The notes under the pieces: generated by a model | The model's database searches: none | What the model saw: the letters and a program-made list of their open reading frames with translations, nothing else | What the model was told of the DNA's origin: nothing | Made by a program: the position numbers and the translations under genes | Source of the DNA: Candidatus Binataceae bacterium | GTDB lineage: Bacteria > Desulfobacterota > Binatia > Binatales > Binataceae | Length of the DNA: 36,220 bases | Direction: 5' to 3' | Assembly: GCA_024281015.1 (NCBI GenBank) | Contig: JAMXLL010000165.1 | Span: 1 to 36,220 of the forward strand | Part shown: in pieces, positions 6,542-15,526 of the stretch | Layout: each line of letters begins with the position of its first letter | How positions within the stretch are numbered: the stretch's first letter is position 1

Positions 6542-9529
6542 CTATCCGAATGGCCGTAGAGCGTCGCTATGGTCGGCGATTTCCTGAGCTCGTGCATCAA
6601 CACTGCACGACACGGTGTGGATAGCATCTAACATAACCTGCTTTGTCAAAGGCTTGCCGATATGGGCGCTGCAACCTGCAGCTAAAGCGCGTTTCACATC
6701 GTCGTCGAACACTGAGGCTGTGAGCGCGATAATGGACGAAGGTCGCATGCCGTGCTTTTTTTCCCATCCTCGAATCATCCTGGTGGCATCGAGACCGTCC
6801 AGCTCAGGCATCTGCATGTCCATAAAAACCAGGTCGTAGGGCTGGGCGACAAACTTATCTACCGCCACTCTGCCGTTTTCAGCGAAATCGACCTGATGTG
6901 GTTCGCGCCGCAAGTATCCTTGGATTAGCAATCTGTTATCAAGAGAATCGTCGACGACCAGGATCCTTATCATCTCAGTATTCCTGGTGCTCGTTTCTGA
7001 AGCCTGGCCCTCAGGGATATCAATAATGTCCCCGCGATTGCCTTCCGCCAGCAAGCGGCGAATAGGCTCGAACAGCTCCTTACGGGTGATAGGCTTTATC
7101 AGGTAGGCATCCAGCCCAACTTCTTTCAGGGCTTCAATTTGTGGTTTGACATCATCCGAGGACAACATCATGATGAGCGGTTCTATAGGCAGATGAGCTG
7201 CCCGAATCTGCCGGGCAACTTCCAGACCGTCCATACGTGGCATATGCATATCCAGAAGGATAATTTGATACGGGTGGTCCACCGCTTCGATCACCGCTTT
7301 CAGGGCTTGCTCGCCTGATTCAGCCTCGTCAATTTCAGCACCATAGTCCGCTATCATTTCGCGAACAATAAGCCGGTTGATCTGATGGTCGTCGACCACA
7401 AGCAGGCGATAACCTGCCAGGCTGAAACGGCCCTCAGTAACAGACGACGGGATTTGCGGCGCGAGCCCGAACTGCGCGGTGAAAGAGAATCTACTGCCCT
7501 TGCCAAGCTCGCTTTCGACACTGATTTGGCCGCCCATCAGCTCAGTCAGCCGCTTGGCGATAGCGAGCCCCAGGCCGGAACCACCGTACTTCCGCGTGGT
7601 TGAGGAGTCGGCTTGCTCAAAACTCGAAAAGATTTGCTCAAGCTTATCCGGCGGAATCCCGATGCCTGTGTCGGCAACCGTAAACATCAAATCTCCCGGT
7701 CCGATGCAGCCAGGTGATTTCCTAACCTCGAGAACGATTTCTCCAATTTCCGTAAACTTAACGGCATTTCCTAATAGATTAGTTAACACTTGGCGCAGTC
7801 GCAGCGGGTCCCCGGTCAAATGGGTAGGCACGTCGGGCTCGATTCGCGCGGCGAGCTCCAAACCCTTGCCATGGGCGCGAATACCAAACGTGAAAATCGT
7901 CTTCTCAACCAGATCCGTCAGATCAAAGGCCGTCTTCTCTATTCGCATGCGCCCGGCCTCGATCTTAGCCAAATCGAGTATGCTGTTGATCAAATCCAAC
8001 AAAACGTTCCCGTTGGCTACCATAATATTCAAATAACGCCGCTGCTCGTCGGAAAGTTCCGTGTCCGCGAGCAGGTCAGCCATGCCCAGGACCGCGTTCA
8101 TTGGCGTGCGAATTTCGTGCGACATGCTCGAAAGGAACTCAGATTTGGCCTGCGAAGCGGCCAGCGCCGCCTCGCGGGCACGCACTAAAGCAGTAATATC
8201 GCGGGCAGTGGTAACATAGTGCAAGCCGCCGGCCAGCTCCATTCTCAATACCGACAACAGCATCGGCACAAGGTTTCCGTCTTTGTCGGGAAACTCGAAC
8301 TCCCGATTGAGAATCTGCCCATCCCGCTTCAGCAACTCATCTATCCGGCGGAGAGTTTCGCGGGGAAGGAAGCCGCTGGGTCGTTGGCCGAGGAGACTCT
8401 GCTTACTAGTTAAGCCATGGAAGCGCAGGTAGGCCTGGTTAACGTTGACGAATGTGTTGGATGCAGCGTCAACAACAGTCATCGGATCGGAGCTGTCATC
8501 AAAGATCTTGCGCATCATCGCCTCGCGCTCGCGCAGCTTCTCTTCGATCTCCTTGATTGCACTGATGTTGCGACCAAAAGTAATAACGCATTTCTCGAAA
8601 TTCAGCTCCGAAAGAATACATGACACGAGGTAATGCTCTGGGGTTCCGTCGTGTTTGCGATAACTAAATTCAACGTCCCTCGCGATTCCGGTCTGGACGA
8701 GTTCTTCCATCACTCCTCTCAATACAGAGCGAGGCATTTTCAGATTTTTGTCGACGGGAGTGTGTCCGAGAATGTTGCCTGGTTCGAAGCTTTTTTCGAA
8801 CTCACGATTAACGAGCATAAAACGGCCGTCAGAATAACGATTGACGGCAATTACATCCGGAGCAAATTCGATAATGCGTTTAAGGTTCTGTTCGTTCTGG
8901 CTGGCCCGGCGCTCGGCGGCATCCAACTCTACCATCTTGGCTTCAAGGTCAGCACGTGCAGCGGCGGCCTCGTGTCGCTTGCGTATACTCATTTCCTGGC
9001 CGCAGTGGGCAACCAAGACCCCGACCAGAACGGTGAACCACTCCATGGGGGTTGCATGCCTGGTAAGAGCCAGCCACGCAAATGAGGCTATGCTTATAGC
9101 ACTGAGAGAACCGAGCCATCGTGGGCTGCAGTCGCAGAGCATCGCATTGACTACTAACAGGCATATGAGCAGTTCGGTAAATGCGTCCACATCTCCTGTC
9201 TGCCTGGCTGTCACAGCACACGACAGAATGAGCGAAGTCCAAACGAGCCAGGTAACTGTGCGCCATCGAAGCTGGAGCCAACGAAAATGCAGAATAGACA
9301 GGAGAGCAACGCCAAGTAATGCGTTAAACAAAGAGAAGATCAACAGAACGCTGAAGTGAAAAGGCTTGAATCCTTCCAGCATTGCAATGGATAGCTGCTG
9401 CTTGTCGATCAGCAGCCATACCGGCTCAGCGAGCACGATCAAGATCCCGGCTGTAAGGAGCAAGCTCCCAGGCAACTGCGGATCCTCGTTTGGATCCGAA
9501 TGAGCGCAGCTGGTATCAATGCTTAACAT
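6542..9529 (-). CDS. Hybrid sensor histidine kinase with two PAS and two receiver domains
   Basis: This 995-residue inner-membrane protein has about six hydrophobic helices in residues 20-175, then a helical linker. A PAS domain at about 213-330 and another at about 335-452 precede HisKA (460-525, [13 protein letters not shown] with phospho-acceptor H471). HATPase_c (570-690) has N-box [19 protein letters not shown] at 620 and GGSGLGLAI at 649. Receiver domain 1 is at about 708-825 (phospho-acceptor D760 in [11 protein letters not shown]) and receiver domain 2 at about 853-972 (D904 in [11 protein letters not shown]). All catalytic boxes are intact, so autophosphorylation and intramolecular phosphotransfer are expected. 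There is no Hpt domain, so the output partner is probably encoded elsewhere. The sensed signal is unknown. No response-regulator gene lies next to it. Confidence 0.95.
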   Translation of the reverse strand: MLSIDTSCAHSDPNEDPQLPGSLLLTAGILIVLAEPVWLLIDKQQLSIAMLEGFKPFHFSVLLIFSLFNALLGVALLSILHFRWLQLRWRTVTWLVWTSLILSCAVTARQTGDVDAFTELLICLLVVNAMLCDCSPRWLGSLSAISIASFAWLALTRHATPMEWFTVLVGVLVAHCGQEMSIRKRHEAAAARADLEAKMVELDAAERRASQNEQNLKRIIEFAPDVIAVNRYSDGRFMLVNREFEKSFEPGNILGHTPVDKNLKMPRSVLRGVMEELVQTGIARDVEFSYRKHDGTPEHYLVSCILSELNFEKCVITFGRNISAIKEIEEKLREREAMMRKIFDDSSDPMTVVDAASNTFVNVNQAYLRFHGLTSKQSLLGQRPSGFLPRETLRRIDELLKRDGQILNREFEFPDKDGNLVPMLLSVLRMELAGGLHYVTTARDITALVRAREAALAASQAKSEFLSSMSHEIRTPMNAVLGMADLLADTELSDEQRRYLNIMVANGNVLLDLINSILDLAKIEAGRMRIEKTAFDLTDLVEKTIFTFGIRAHGKGLELAARIEPDVPTHLTGDPLRLRQVLTNLLGNAVKFTEIGEIVLEVRKSPGCIGPGDLMFTVADTGIGIPPDKLEQIFSSFEQADSSTTRKYGGSGLGLAIAKRLTELMGGQISVESELGKGSRFSFTAQFGLAPQIPSSVTEGRFSLAGYRLLVVDDHQINRLIVREMIADYGAEIDEAESGEQALKAVIEAVDHPYQIILLDMHMPRMDGLEVARQIRAAHLPIEPLIMMLSSDDVKPQIEALKEVGLDAYLIKPITRKELFEPIRRLLAEGNRGDIIDIPEGQASETSTRNTEMIRILVVDDSLDNRLLIQGYLRREPHQVDFAENGRVAVDKFVAQPYDLVFMDMQMPELDGLDATRMIRGWEKKHGMRPSSIIALTASVFDDDVKRALAAGCSAHIGKPLTKQVMLDAIHTVSCSVDARAQEIADHSDALRPFG

Positions 9530-10239
9530 GAGTAAAGTCGGCCAGTCCTCCCAATCGCTAGCAATCTCAGTGCCCTAACAACAACCGATTGGAACCAATA
9601 TCAGGGGCGTTGGCGAAGCCAGCAACATTGGATTGAATTGTCGCATTTGAAGGGCAGCAGACTGCTTGCCTGATGGCTTCGCTCAGGCGATAGGCGTAGA
9701 GAAAGACTCGCGAATTTGCTGTGATCCGTAGTTCCTGATTTTGGGACCGGGACCTACGTTAGCGGCCCCGGACAACTCTCTCGTGCATCGCAAAATCGTA
9801 AGCCGGGAAGTTTTCTCGCGGCAGGAGGACGAGTGTACATAAACGACTCCTCATACAGCATCCTGCGAGACTATCGAATCCTGCACATTTTTAGTGACCC
9901 TCGTGGCCGGGAGACTTACCTGCCTTGTCATTCCCGCGCGCCCATCCGGCATACGCGAAGAATCCCGAATCCCGCGTCCGGGTAAGACCGGGATTCGTTG
10001 TATCTCTCGATCTCCCGTCAAAAATAAGGTGGAGAGTGGGCGCGCTAGCTCGTGGACTCCCGCGCTTGAAGAGGCCATGCGCGAACCGGATGTCCCAGTA
10101 TGACACATATAGCTATCATAGCTTGACTGAGAGATAACTATAGAGCATAAAATTAAATCAGGTCAGTGAAGCTCGCTCTTGCCTAATCATTGAGACGTAG
10201 CGATTGACCATCAATAGATCCGAACAAAAAGGGGAGAAC
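9530..10239. other. Intergenic stretch containing a MITE-like element
   Basis: About 700 bases without a gene. 9926-10105 is a palindromic element listed separately. The rest, which includes the region upstream of the kinase, shows no open frame with coding character and no clear terminator. Confidence 0.5.
9926..10105. mobile_element. MITE-like palindromic element, about 180 bp
   Basis: The element starts TGTCATTCCCGCG and ends CCCAGTATGACA, so its outer six bases are inverted (TGTCAT/ATGACA). The ends continue as an imperfect inverted repeat that includes CATCCGG on the left and CCGGATG on the right. Inside, GAATCCCG (9967-9974) pairs with CGGGATTC (9989-9996) as a small hairpin. There is no transposase and no convincing reading frame. 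The TGTCATTCCCGCG start resembles intergenic repeats common in proteobacteria and soil bacteria. No clear target duplication is visible at the edges, so exact ends are uncertain. Confidence 0.6.
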
Positions 10240-10767
10240 GTGGACAACGTCCTGTCAAGAACTCAGATCGACGATACACTGTCCCGAGTTGGCATCATTT
10301 TGCCGTCACAATACTTTGCTTCAATTGGCAGCGTCGGACTATCAGGCGAGCAGCGCCTTATGCTGGCAGTGCTGGTCGACGCGATCAATGTTTTGCAGAG
10401 GTGGAAAGCCGCTGGCGGTGCGCGCAGACGTCGCGATTTTGGCGAAGCGGCGCAATGGGTCAATACCCGTGGATCTCGCCATCCGTTTTCATTCGACAGC
10501 ATCTGCCATGCTTTGGAGATCGAGCCAGAAGTAGTCCGCTCGCGCTTGCATGTGTTAACGGTCTGTCCCGCGAATGCAGGCCGTCGCCCGACGATAGGGC
10601 GACTGCGACTTAAGGAACTAAGCCGCGGTCAGCACGTTACAGCTAATCGGCGGCGGCGCCGTGAGCGCGTTCATTGCATGGTGACGGCGGGAGTTGAGAG
10701 TTCGTTCAGACGCACCAATGCGCTGCGAAGTGCATACGAAACAATTCAGGACGTCACCGCAGACTGA
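10240..10767 (+). CDS. Conserved hypothetical, possible DNA-binding protein
   Basis: This protein of about 175 residues has a core matching a hypothetical family I have seen in deltaproteobacterial genomes. It has a helix (GEQRLMLAVLVDAINVLQRW) and a basic stretch (GGARRRRDFGEAAQWV). These are followed by HPFSFDSICHALEIEPEVVR, which has the size and pattern of a helix-turn-helix. The C-terminal part is rich in Arg (NRRRRRERVH). The GTG at 10240 follows GGGGAG at short spacing; a TTG at 10204 is the alternative. A nucleic-acid-binding role is inferred from the basic character. It precedes the small excisionase-like gene at 10889 by about 120 bases. Confidence 0.6.
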   Translation: MDNVLSRTQIDDTLSRVGIILPSQYFASIGSVGLSGEQRLMLAVLVDAINVLQRWKAAGGARRRRDFGEAAQWVNTRGSRHPFSFDSICHALEIEPEVVRSRLHVLTVCPANAGRRPTIGRLRLKELSRGQHVTANRRRRRERVHCMVTAGVESSFRRTNALRSAYETIQDVTAD

Positions 10768-10888
10768 AGCCCTCAAGCGAGGCATTTTGGCGACCTCTCG
10801 ATAGGCCTAGTCAAGGGCGAGAATTGAAGGTGCCGAAACGGCAAAAGATGTTGATTCAGCATACCTGATAGCCTAAGCTGGTCATGCT

Positions 10889-11224
10889 GTGCAGAAGCCG
10901 TTTTCTTCTCGAGAGCATATTGCGCGAAAATTGGACCCGCAAAGCCGTAAACTTTCGACAATCAAGGAAGAGGTAAACCTCGCACTGCACGGGAACACCA
11001 TTACCATGGGTGAACTCGCCGAATTCCTGCGTTTGCATCCCTCAATGCGGTTACATTCCTCGGCCATTTATCGCATGCTCCGGCACGACGAGCTGCACGC
11101 TGTGAAAGTCGGCTCGGGTTGGAGCTTCAGTCGTGAAGCCGTGAACCGGCTTTTCGAGTCGCATAACCAGACAATAATCCCGCCTCCGCCCCGTCGAAGC
11201 CGGACCCACACACAGAGTTCGTAA
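10889..11224 (+). CDS. Excisionase-type helix-turn-helix protein
   Basis: This 111-residue protein has a MerR/excisionase-type DNA-binding domain: TMGELAEFLRLHPS, then AIYRMLRHDELHAVKVGSGW and SFSREAVNRLFE (about 38-91). Proteins of this type bind DNA as small monomers or dimers, either in phage excision or as plain regulators. Between the first and second helices there is an insertion, MRLHSS, which copies the preceding LRLHPS, so the turn is six residues longer than usual. The GTG start at 10889 lacks a good ribosome binding site; a shorter form from ATG 11006 would hold just the domain. No integrase lies nearby, so excision is not implied. Confidence 0.65.
   Translation: MQKPFSSREHIARKLDPQSRKLSTIKEEVNLALHGNTITMGELAEFLRLHPSMRLHSSAIYRMLRHDELHAVKVGSGWSFSREAVNRLFESHNQTIIPPPPRRSRTHTQSS
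11027..11062 (+). repeat. Diverged 18-bp tandem duplication inside the helix-turn-helix gene
   Basis: Units 11027-11044 and 11045-11062 match at 13 of 18 bases and encode LRLHPS and MRLHSS. The duplication keeps the frame. Confidence 0.55.
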
Positions 11225-11517
11225 CCCGGCTAAATCCAAACCAACCAGGATCCAGCGGAACGACTCCTTTAAAACTCTCGGCGGGCTTCGATCTGGTCTG
11301 TTGTGAGGGACCTGCTCGCCCGTTAGGGCCGCCGCCCGCATCTACAATAGTTCCAATCTTCCACAAACACTCGGCCTCCAGATCATTATGGCACGCTCGA
11401 TCACCACTCCGGTGTCAAAGCCTGGTTCCAAGTGTTCATGGCGACGTGCCCCTCGAACTGGTGTGGAAACAGACGCGTTCGCTCTGACGTGTGGTCGCGC
11501 CGGTGCAGGAGGAGTTA

Positions 11518-11841
11518 ATGGGTCACGAGATCAGGATGACCGAAAGCGAATTCCTGCGCTCGGATAATCGTGACCTGCTTGGTGAGGGGCATGTCAATTG
11601 GCTCCCGCCAATCCACCACACTCTTCTGGATCATGGCTTCTCACATATCGAGACCTCACCGAACCGCGTCCATGTGTACCATCACAACACTGATGCTGAG
11701 CATCCGTTGGCGGGGGCACGAGCGGTGGCATCATTCAAGGGCTACAAGCTATTTTATCGGGATAAGATGCTGGCCGTCTCCAGGCAGGTGACTTTGGAAA
11801 AACATCTGCGCCAGTTAGCAGGTCACCTCCTATCGGGATGA
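11518..11841 (+). CDS. Hypothetical protein (107 aa)
   Basis: The 107-residue product begins MGHEIRMTESEFLRSDNRDL. It has no signal peptide, no membrane helix and no motif I recognise. It is mildly His-rich in the middle (PPIHHTLLDHGFSH, VHVYHHNTDAEH). The ATG at 11518 follows AGGAGGAG with ideal spacing, the main reason to believe in the gene. An upstream in-frame start at 11491 lacks such a site. No operon partner is apparent. Confidence 0.55.
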   Translation: MGHEIRMTESEFLRSDNRDLLGEGHVNWLPPIHHTLLDHGFSHIETSPNRVHVYHHNTDAEHPLAGARAVASFKGYKLFYRDKMLAVSRQVTLEKHLRQLAGHLLSG

Positions 11842-12158
11842 TCAATATCTGCAGCGTGGAGGCCGGACTGGGACGCTAGTTTGTTGGCTGGCATAGCGCA
11901 GTCAGATCGAATCGGCTGATCCGGGCTGCACTTGCCGGTTATCTGGCCGCGTCCGAATGGGTCCAGCAACATCTCATCTTCTATTCAGTTTTTGCTATGC
12001 TGCTCATATTGTACCTCAGCGAGCAATCGACCAATGTGGTCGCGACCGTCTCGCGAGGGCACCAGCGTGATCAATTTCGTCACACCGACGAGGTGCATGG
12101 GCCCAGCGGATCGGTTGATGCGCGCCCTTCATTATCATCTTGTTATCTCGAGATTGTA
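11842..12158. other. Intergenic stretch with a possible short minus-strand remnant
   Basis: No confident gene. A minus-strand frame at 11985-12098 gives a 37-residue peptide starting MHLVGVTKLITLVPSRDGRD. It reads like protein but has no ribosome binding site or known homologue, so it is probably a fragment. Confidence 0.3.
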
Positions 12159-12542
12159 CTATCGAGCCGAGATCGGCCTATCCGAACGTATGGCGTCGGT
12201 CACGCTCACTACCCCAGTAGTATCCTGCGCAATGCGCGTAGCACGACTTGCTACCTCGTGCGGTGCATTGCCGCTCAGAGTTACTACTCCTCCATAGGTA
12301 TCGACGTGAATATCCTGACCTTTGGTGAGCTTGTCATTGTGCAGCCCCAGCTTTACCTTCGCGGTGATATCGGTATCTTTTACTGCCGTCTTTGTTCCGT
12401 TCCAGGCGTGGCTCGCCGCGTTTTCGGTTGATTGCACAGCGCGATGCATGCTGTTGCTGGCACTCTGCGCAAATGCCGGTCCGGCCAATGCGACACCCAA
12501 CATTATGCCCGGTAGTATTTTGAAGCTTGCTTTGCGATTCAT
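12159..12542 (-). CDS. BON-domain periplasmic protein (OsmY-like)
   Basis: This 127-residue protein has a clear signal peptide (MNRKASFKILPGIMLGVALA, cleavage after GPAFA). One BON domain spans about 55-122 (DTDITAKVKLGLHNDKLTKG, then DIHVDTYGGVVTLSGNAPHE and RATRIAQDTTGVVSVTDAIR). BON domains occur in osmotic-shock and envelope-stress proteins such as OsmY and are thought to bind phospholipid. The ATG at 12542 has AGGAGG just upstream (AAGGAGGTAATATG). Shorter than OsmY, which has two BON domains. It is probably expressed under envelope or osmotic stress, inferred from family. A near-palindrome, GCGCCTTTAAAGCGC at 12590-12604, lies upstream and could be an operator. Confidence 0.88.
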   Translation of the reverse strand: MNRKASFKILPGIMLGVALAGPAFAQSASNSMHRAVQSTENAASHAWNGTKTAVKDTDITAKVKLGLHNDKLTKGQDIHVDTYGGVVTLSGNAPHEVASRATRIAQDTTGVVSVTDAIRSDRPISAR

Positions 12543-12630
12543 ATTACCTCCTTACTCGACCTGCTGCCGATGCGGGCGAATGGACCTATGCGCCTTTAAA
12601 GCGCTTTCCGGCACGCTAACTGTCTGGGTC

Positions 12631-12846
12631 TTAGTTCAGGCTCGGGCGCCCAGAACCTTCTTCCAGCCCCTCCGGATAAATGTGCATGCGCCATGCCATA
12701 TTGGGGAGCAGCCCTTCGTGAATTTTTTCCAGGACGCCGGCAGGCCAAGAAATGACAACGTACTCGTAAGGACGAATTCGAGGCCAAGGATGGCAGCACG
12801 TCTCGCTTTTAAATACCTCTTCGCAAGCATCTGTGGCAGAATGCAT
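12631..12846 (-). CDS. Possible small hypothetical protein (71 aa)
   Basis: The frame gives 71 residues from MHSATDACEEVFKSE. The middle (EYVVISWPAGVLEKIHEGLL) is protein-like, but there is no ribosome binding site worth naming and no family match. It may be a remnant. Confidence 0.25.
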   Translation of the reverse strand: MHSATDACEEVFKSETCCHPWPRIRPYEYVVISWPAGVLEKIHEGLLPNMAWRMHIYPEGLEEGSGRPSLN

Positions 12847-12919
12847 CTTACCGGCTGCGAGAAAATTTGAGTTCGATCGCCTCTTTCTCGAGATGCTTCA
12901 AGTCTGCCTATCATGGGTG

Positions 12920-13276
12920 TCACCAATGTTTTCGGAGGGGATCCGAGCGGATGTATTGCTGCTGACGAACGAAGCAAGCCTCCCGTCTAACCAGCTCGAA
13001 CCTATTCGTCACCGATTCGATGTGAGCTCTCGCTCCTCGTTTCGTGCCAATTTGGAGGGAGATTCTTTTGAATTGATTGAGGAACTTTAGATTATCGATT
13101 TGAAACCAAGTTGGCGGCAGTACGCAAAGATCTAGGAAGTTGTCGTGGCCGCCGTCTACCTGACGTTGCATGATGGGGCCGGGCATGGAAAAGCTTTGAT
13201 CGGAAGCTGATCGGGCCGCTTCATCGGAAAGGCTTGTTTCCAATCCGGCCGGCAAAGTCAAATCGCTGCTGCTCAC
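12920..13276 (-). CDS. Possible hypothetical protein (118 aa)
   Basis: The 118-residue frame starts at a GTG (MSSSDLTLPAGLETSLSDEA) with GAGG five bases upstream. It has no motif I recognise. It overlaps a plus-strand frame at 12833-13090 of similar weakness, so which strand is coding, if either, is unsure. Confidence 0.25.
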   Translation of the reverse strand: MSSSDLTLPAGLETSLSDEAARSASDQSFSMPGPIMQRQVDGGHDNFLDLCVLPPTWFQIDNLKFLNQFKRISLQIGTKRGARAHIESVTNRFELVRREACFVRQQQYIRSDPLRKHW

Positions 13277-13378
13277 CGGGCCTCATGAATCGGAGTAATC
13301 CAAAGACTCTTCACAAAATGACAGCGCTGGTGGCCGGGTAACTCAAGGAACTGTGTTTGAAAAAGAGAGGGTTACATT

Positions 13379-13825
13379 GTGATCGAGAATATTTTTCACA
13401 TCAACGTGAATTGTACAAATTTCGACCGCTCACTCGAGTTCTACAAGGCTCTCGGCTTTACGGTGATTCGCGATCTGAACGAGGTCGGCAGCGAAAAGCT
13501 CAGTCGAGGATTGCGTATCCCGGATGGCCGTGGACGGGCCGTCCTGATGATCCTCGGTGATAATCCGCGGTCGACGCGCCTCGACCTAATCGAATGGAAA
13601 AATCCCAAGACCGAGGGTCACCCGCATCCCCATCTATGGCATGCGGGAATATGCCGGCTCGCGCTGCGTACGCGTAGGTTGGAAGAAGATTACGAAGAGC
13701 TCAGGAGCAAGGGTATCGAATTCTGGACCGAGCCCATCATGTTTGAACTCAAGAACGGTCGCCGGGAAGGCTTCGTCTGCTGCACCGACCCCGACGGAAC
13801 GGTTATCGAGCTGATCCAGGTATGA
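13379..13825 (+). CDS. VOC (glyoxalase/dioxygenase) superfamily protein
   Basis: This 148-residue protein begins with the VOC-fold signature ENIFHINVNCTNFDRSLEFY (H8 in the first metal-ligand position), then KALGFTVIRDL. The second half starts HAGICRLALRTRRLEEDYEE and ends CTDPDGTVIELIQV, giving a glutamate metal ligand near 145. Two beta-alpha-beta-beta-beta modules form one metal site in this family, which covers glyoxalase I, extradiol dioxygenases, fosfomycin resistance proteins and epimerases. Function here is not decidable. The GTG start at 13379 has GAGAGG about nine bases upstream. It appears monocistronic. Confidence 0.85.
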   Translation: MIENIFHINVNCTNFDRSLEFYKALGFTVIRDLNEVGSEKLSRGLRIPDGRGRAVLMILGDNPRSTRLDLIEWKNPKTEGHPHPHLWHAGICRLALRTRRLEEDYEELRSKGIEFWTEPIMFELKNGRREGFVCCTDPDGTVIELIQV

Positions 13826-14027
13826 AGAGACAAACTGGAGGCTCGTCTGCTGAACCGGGCGAGGTGGTTGAATTTAGCCGTCCCGAGCTCGCTTTGAAAC
13901 AGTGCAGCGTCGCCATGACACAAGCTACCCCCTTTCAAGATTCATCGGACGGGAAACACGTTGGGGCATCGCGAGCCCTGGGTCGGAAGCTGCGCGCTCG
14001 AAATCCATCGGGCGCCGCAACCCACGA

Positions 14028-14834
14028 TCACTCCGAAACAGCCATCACATAGATTTCTTTTCCCACGCGCAATGCGACGACACCGATGAGAGCCGCCGCC
14101 GAGTAGTGGCCGAACAAGCGGAAAGCGATCCCTAACTCCAAGACGTTAGCAGCGCCGCCGGCAACTGCGGAGACCATGGCGACCTGGTCGTGTTCAACCA
14201 CCGCTCTGTGCGCGTCATAGGCATCTTTGCAAATTCCTATCACAGGCACCGCGACCGCAACGCCACTTGGATAGTGCTCTTTCAAACCGTCAGCTAGGGC
14301 AACGCCAGCTTCGAAAGCGGCGTCAAGCTTCTTCGGGTCATTCCAAAGCTTTGCGAACTGCGCTCGCGTTGCTGTCCCTAATAAGACCCTGTCTTGCACT
14401 GCGTGCTGGCCGATTGCCGCATGGAATGCAAATCCGAGGCTCCCGCTCATAAGCAGAGTGGATGATGGCGTCGGGAAGAGGCTGATAGGAGCGGGTGAAT
14501 GTATCCCGGAAACTGCCGAAGCAGCAGCGCGTAGACCACCTATACCGGCTGATTTGGCAAACGACGAACTGGTAGACACCGGCTCCTGCTGATGTGGCTG
14601 CGGCGGTTTTTGAACAATGGCCTGACTGCCGGAGGGGCCAGGAGCCATCTTTACTTCAACAGGCCGGGCAGTCTTTCCGGCCAAGTCTGCGAGTGACGGT
14701 GAGGCAGGCGTAGGAGCATTTGTGACGACGCTCCGGGCTGCCTTGAGCTCCTCATTATGGAGCCAGTCGAAGAAGTTGTTCAGAGATGTCTGGGTGATCG
14801 GATCGGTCACTTTGAATGGTGCGGGGTTCAACAT
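14028..14834 (-). CDS. Hypothetical protein with hydrophobic C-terminal region
   Basis: The 268-residue product is of unknown family. Residues 1-36 are soluble (FFDWLHNEELKAARS). A Pro/Ser/Gln-rich disordered linker follows (about 40-120). The C-terminal half contains DPKKLDAAFEAGVALADGLK and two hydrophobic stretches (VAMVSAVAGGAANVLELGIA and AAALIGVVALRVGKEIYVMA) that could cross a membrane. There is no signal peptide. The ATG at 14834 follows GAGGAG. No neighbour explains it. Confidence 0.6.
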   Translation of the reverse strand: MLNPAPFKVTDPITQTSLNNFFDWLHNEELKAARSVVTNAPTPASPSLADLAGKTARPVEVKMAPGPSGSQAIVQKPPQPHQQEPVSTSSSFAKSAGIGGLRAAASAVSGIHSPAPISLFPTPSSTLLMSGSLGFAFHAAIGQHAVQDRVLLGTATRAQFAKLWNDPKKLDAAFEAGVALADGLKEHYPSGVAVAVPVIGICKDAYDAHRAVVEHDQVAMVSAVAGGAANVLELGIAFRLFGHYSAAALIGVVALRVGKEIYVMAVSE

Positions 14835-15526
14835 TTTTTCTCCTCTTTCCTCGCTGTTTTTTCCTCGCGCCAGCCACGGTGGAGCAACTCATCGCGGGAT
14901 CATTCGCTGGATATCATTGGTTCAGCACGACTCGCCCCCTTTCTGGGATCAACGTCCGGCGCCCGGGTAGGCGATGTCGATGCCTGCGGAGCGCCGCGCC
15001 ATGCTTCCCGAAGGAATCCGGGGCGACTCTCCCCTTTGAGTGCCAACGTTTGACCCTGAGCTCGTACAATCAAACGACTCCGCTTGTGCTGCACTGATTT
15101 TTGTCCTCGCAAAAGCTTGTCTCCTGGCTGCGTTCGTCGTTACCAAGACTCGCTTAAGCGACATCGAGCACCAGTTTCAGACGGGCGAAGCCGAATGTCC
15201 ACACGTCTCGAATTGGAAAAACCCCCAGTCGGATACCCGCCGGTTTGACCGTTCTCTGTGCTTGGGCCAGAACGCCAGGATTCCCACAACGCTCCCGATT
15301 TGAGCCCGCGGCAACTATGAATTGGGCGACGATATGGGGGAGTGAAGATCTGAGCTGTTGTTGTAGGCTGGATTGGCTGAACGTCAGCCCCGCTGTTATG
15401 GCGGGTGAACTCTGAGTCACGAGCTCTCCGTTGCGCGCGGAGCTCCAGCTTTCTTGGCGACGTTTGACCGGAAGCAAAGTTTGGGCTAACTGTTTGTCAG
15501 CATAGCCAATAACTTTTGAGGGCAGA
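14835..15526. other. Intergenic stretch upstream of the multicopper oxidase gene
   Basis: About 690 bases. Minus-strand frames (14949-15164, 15154-15477) and plus-strand frames are open but not recognisable. A GC-rich hairpin, GAGCTCTCCG paired with CGGAGCTC, lies at about 15420-15445, just before a candidate promoter. Confidence 0.4.
15464..15492 (+). promoter_or_regulatory. Candidate sigma-70-type promoter for the multicopper oxidase gene
   Basis: TTGACC at 15464-15469 and TAACTG at 15487-15492 are separated by 17 bases. The start codon is 34 bases further on. The -35 box is good; the -10 box is weak. Confidence 0.3.

Noticed and set aside
10889-11224. Excisionase as a sign of a prophage or integrative element
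   Set aside because: No integrase, attachment-site repeats or phage genes were found around it; this domain is common in ordinary regulators.
13822-14052. 76-residue frame overlapping the VOC gene stop by four bases
   Set aside because: The overlap looks like coupling, but the product is low in protein character and runs into the end of the convergent gene.
14949-15477. Two minus-strand frames upstream of the multicopper oxidase
   Set aside because: No ribosome binding site and no recognisable stretch; likely chance frames in GC-rich DNA.
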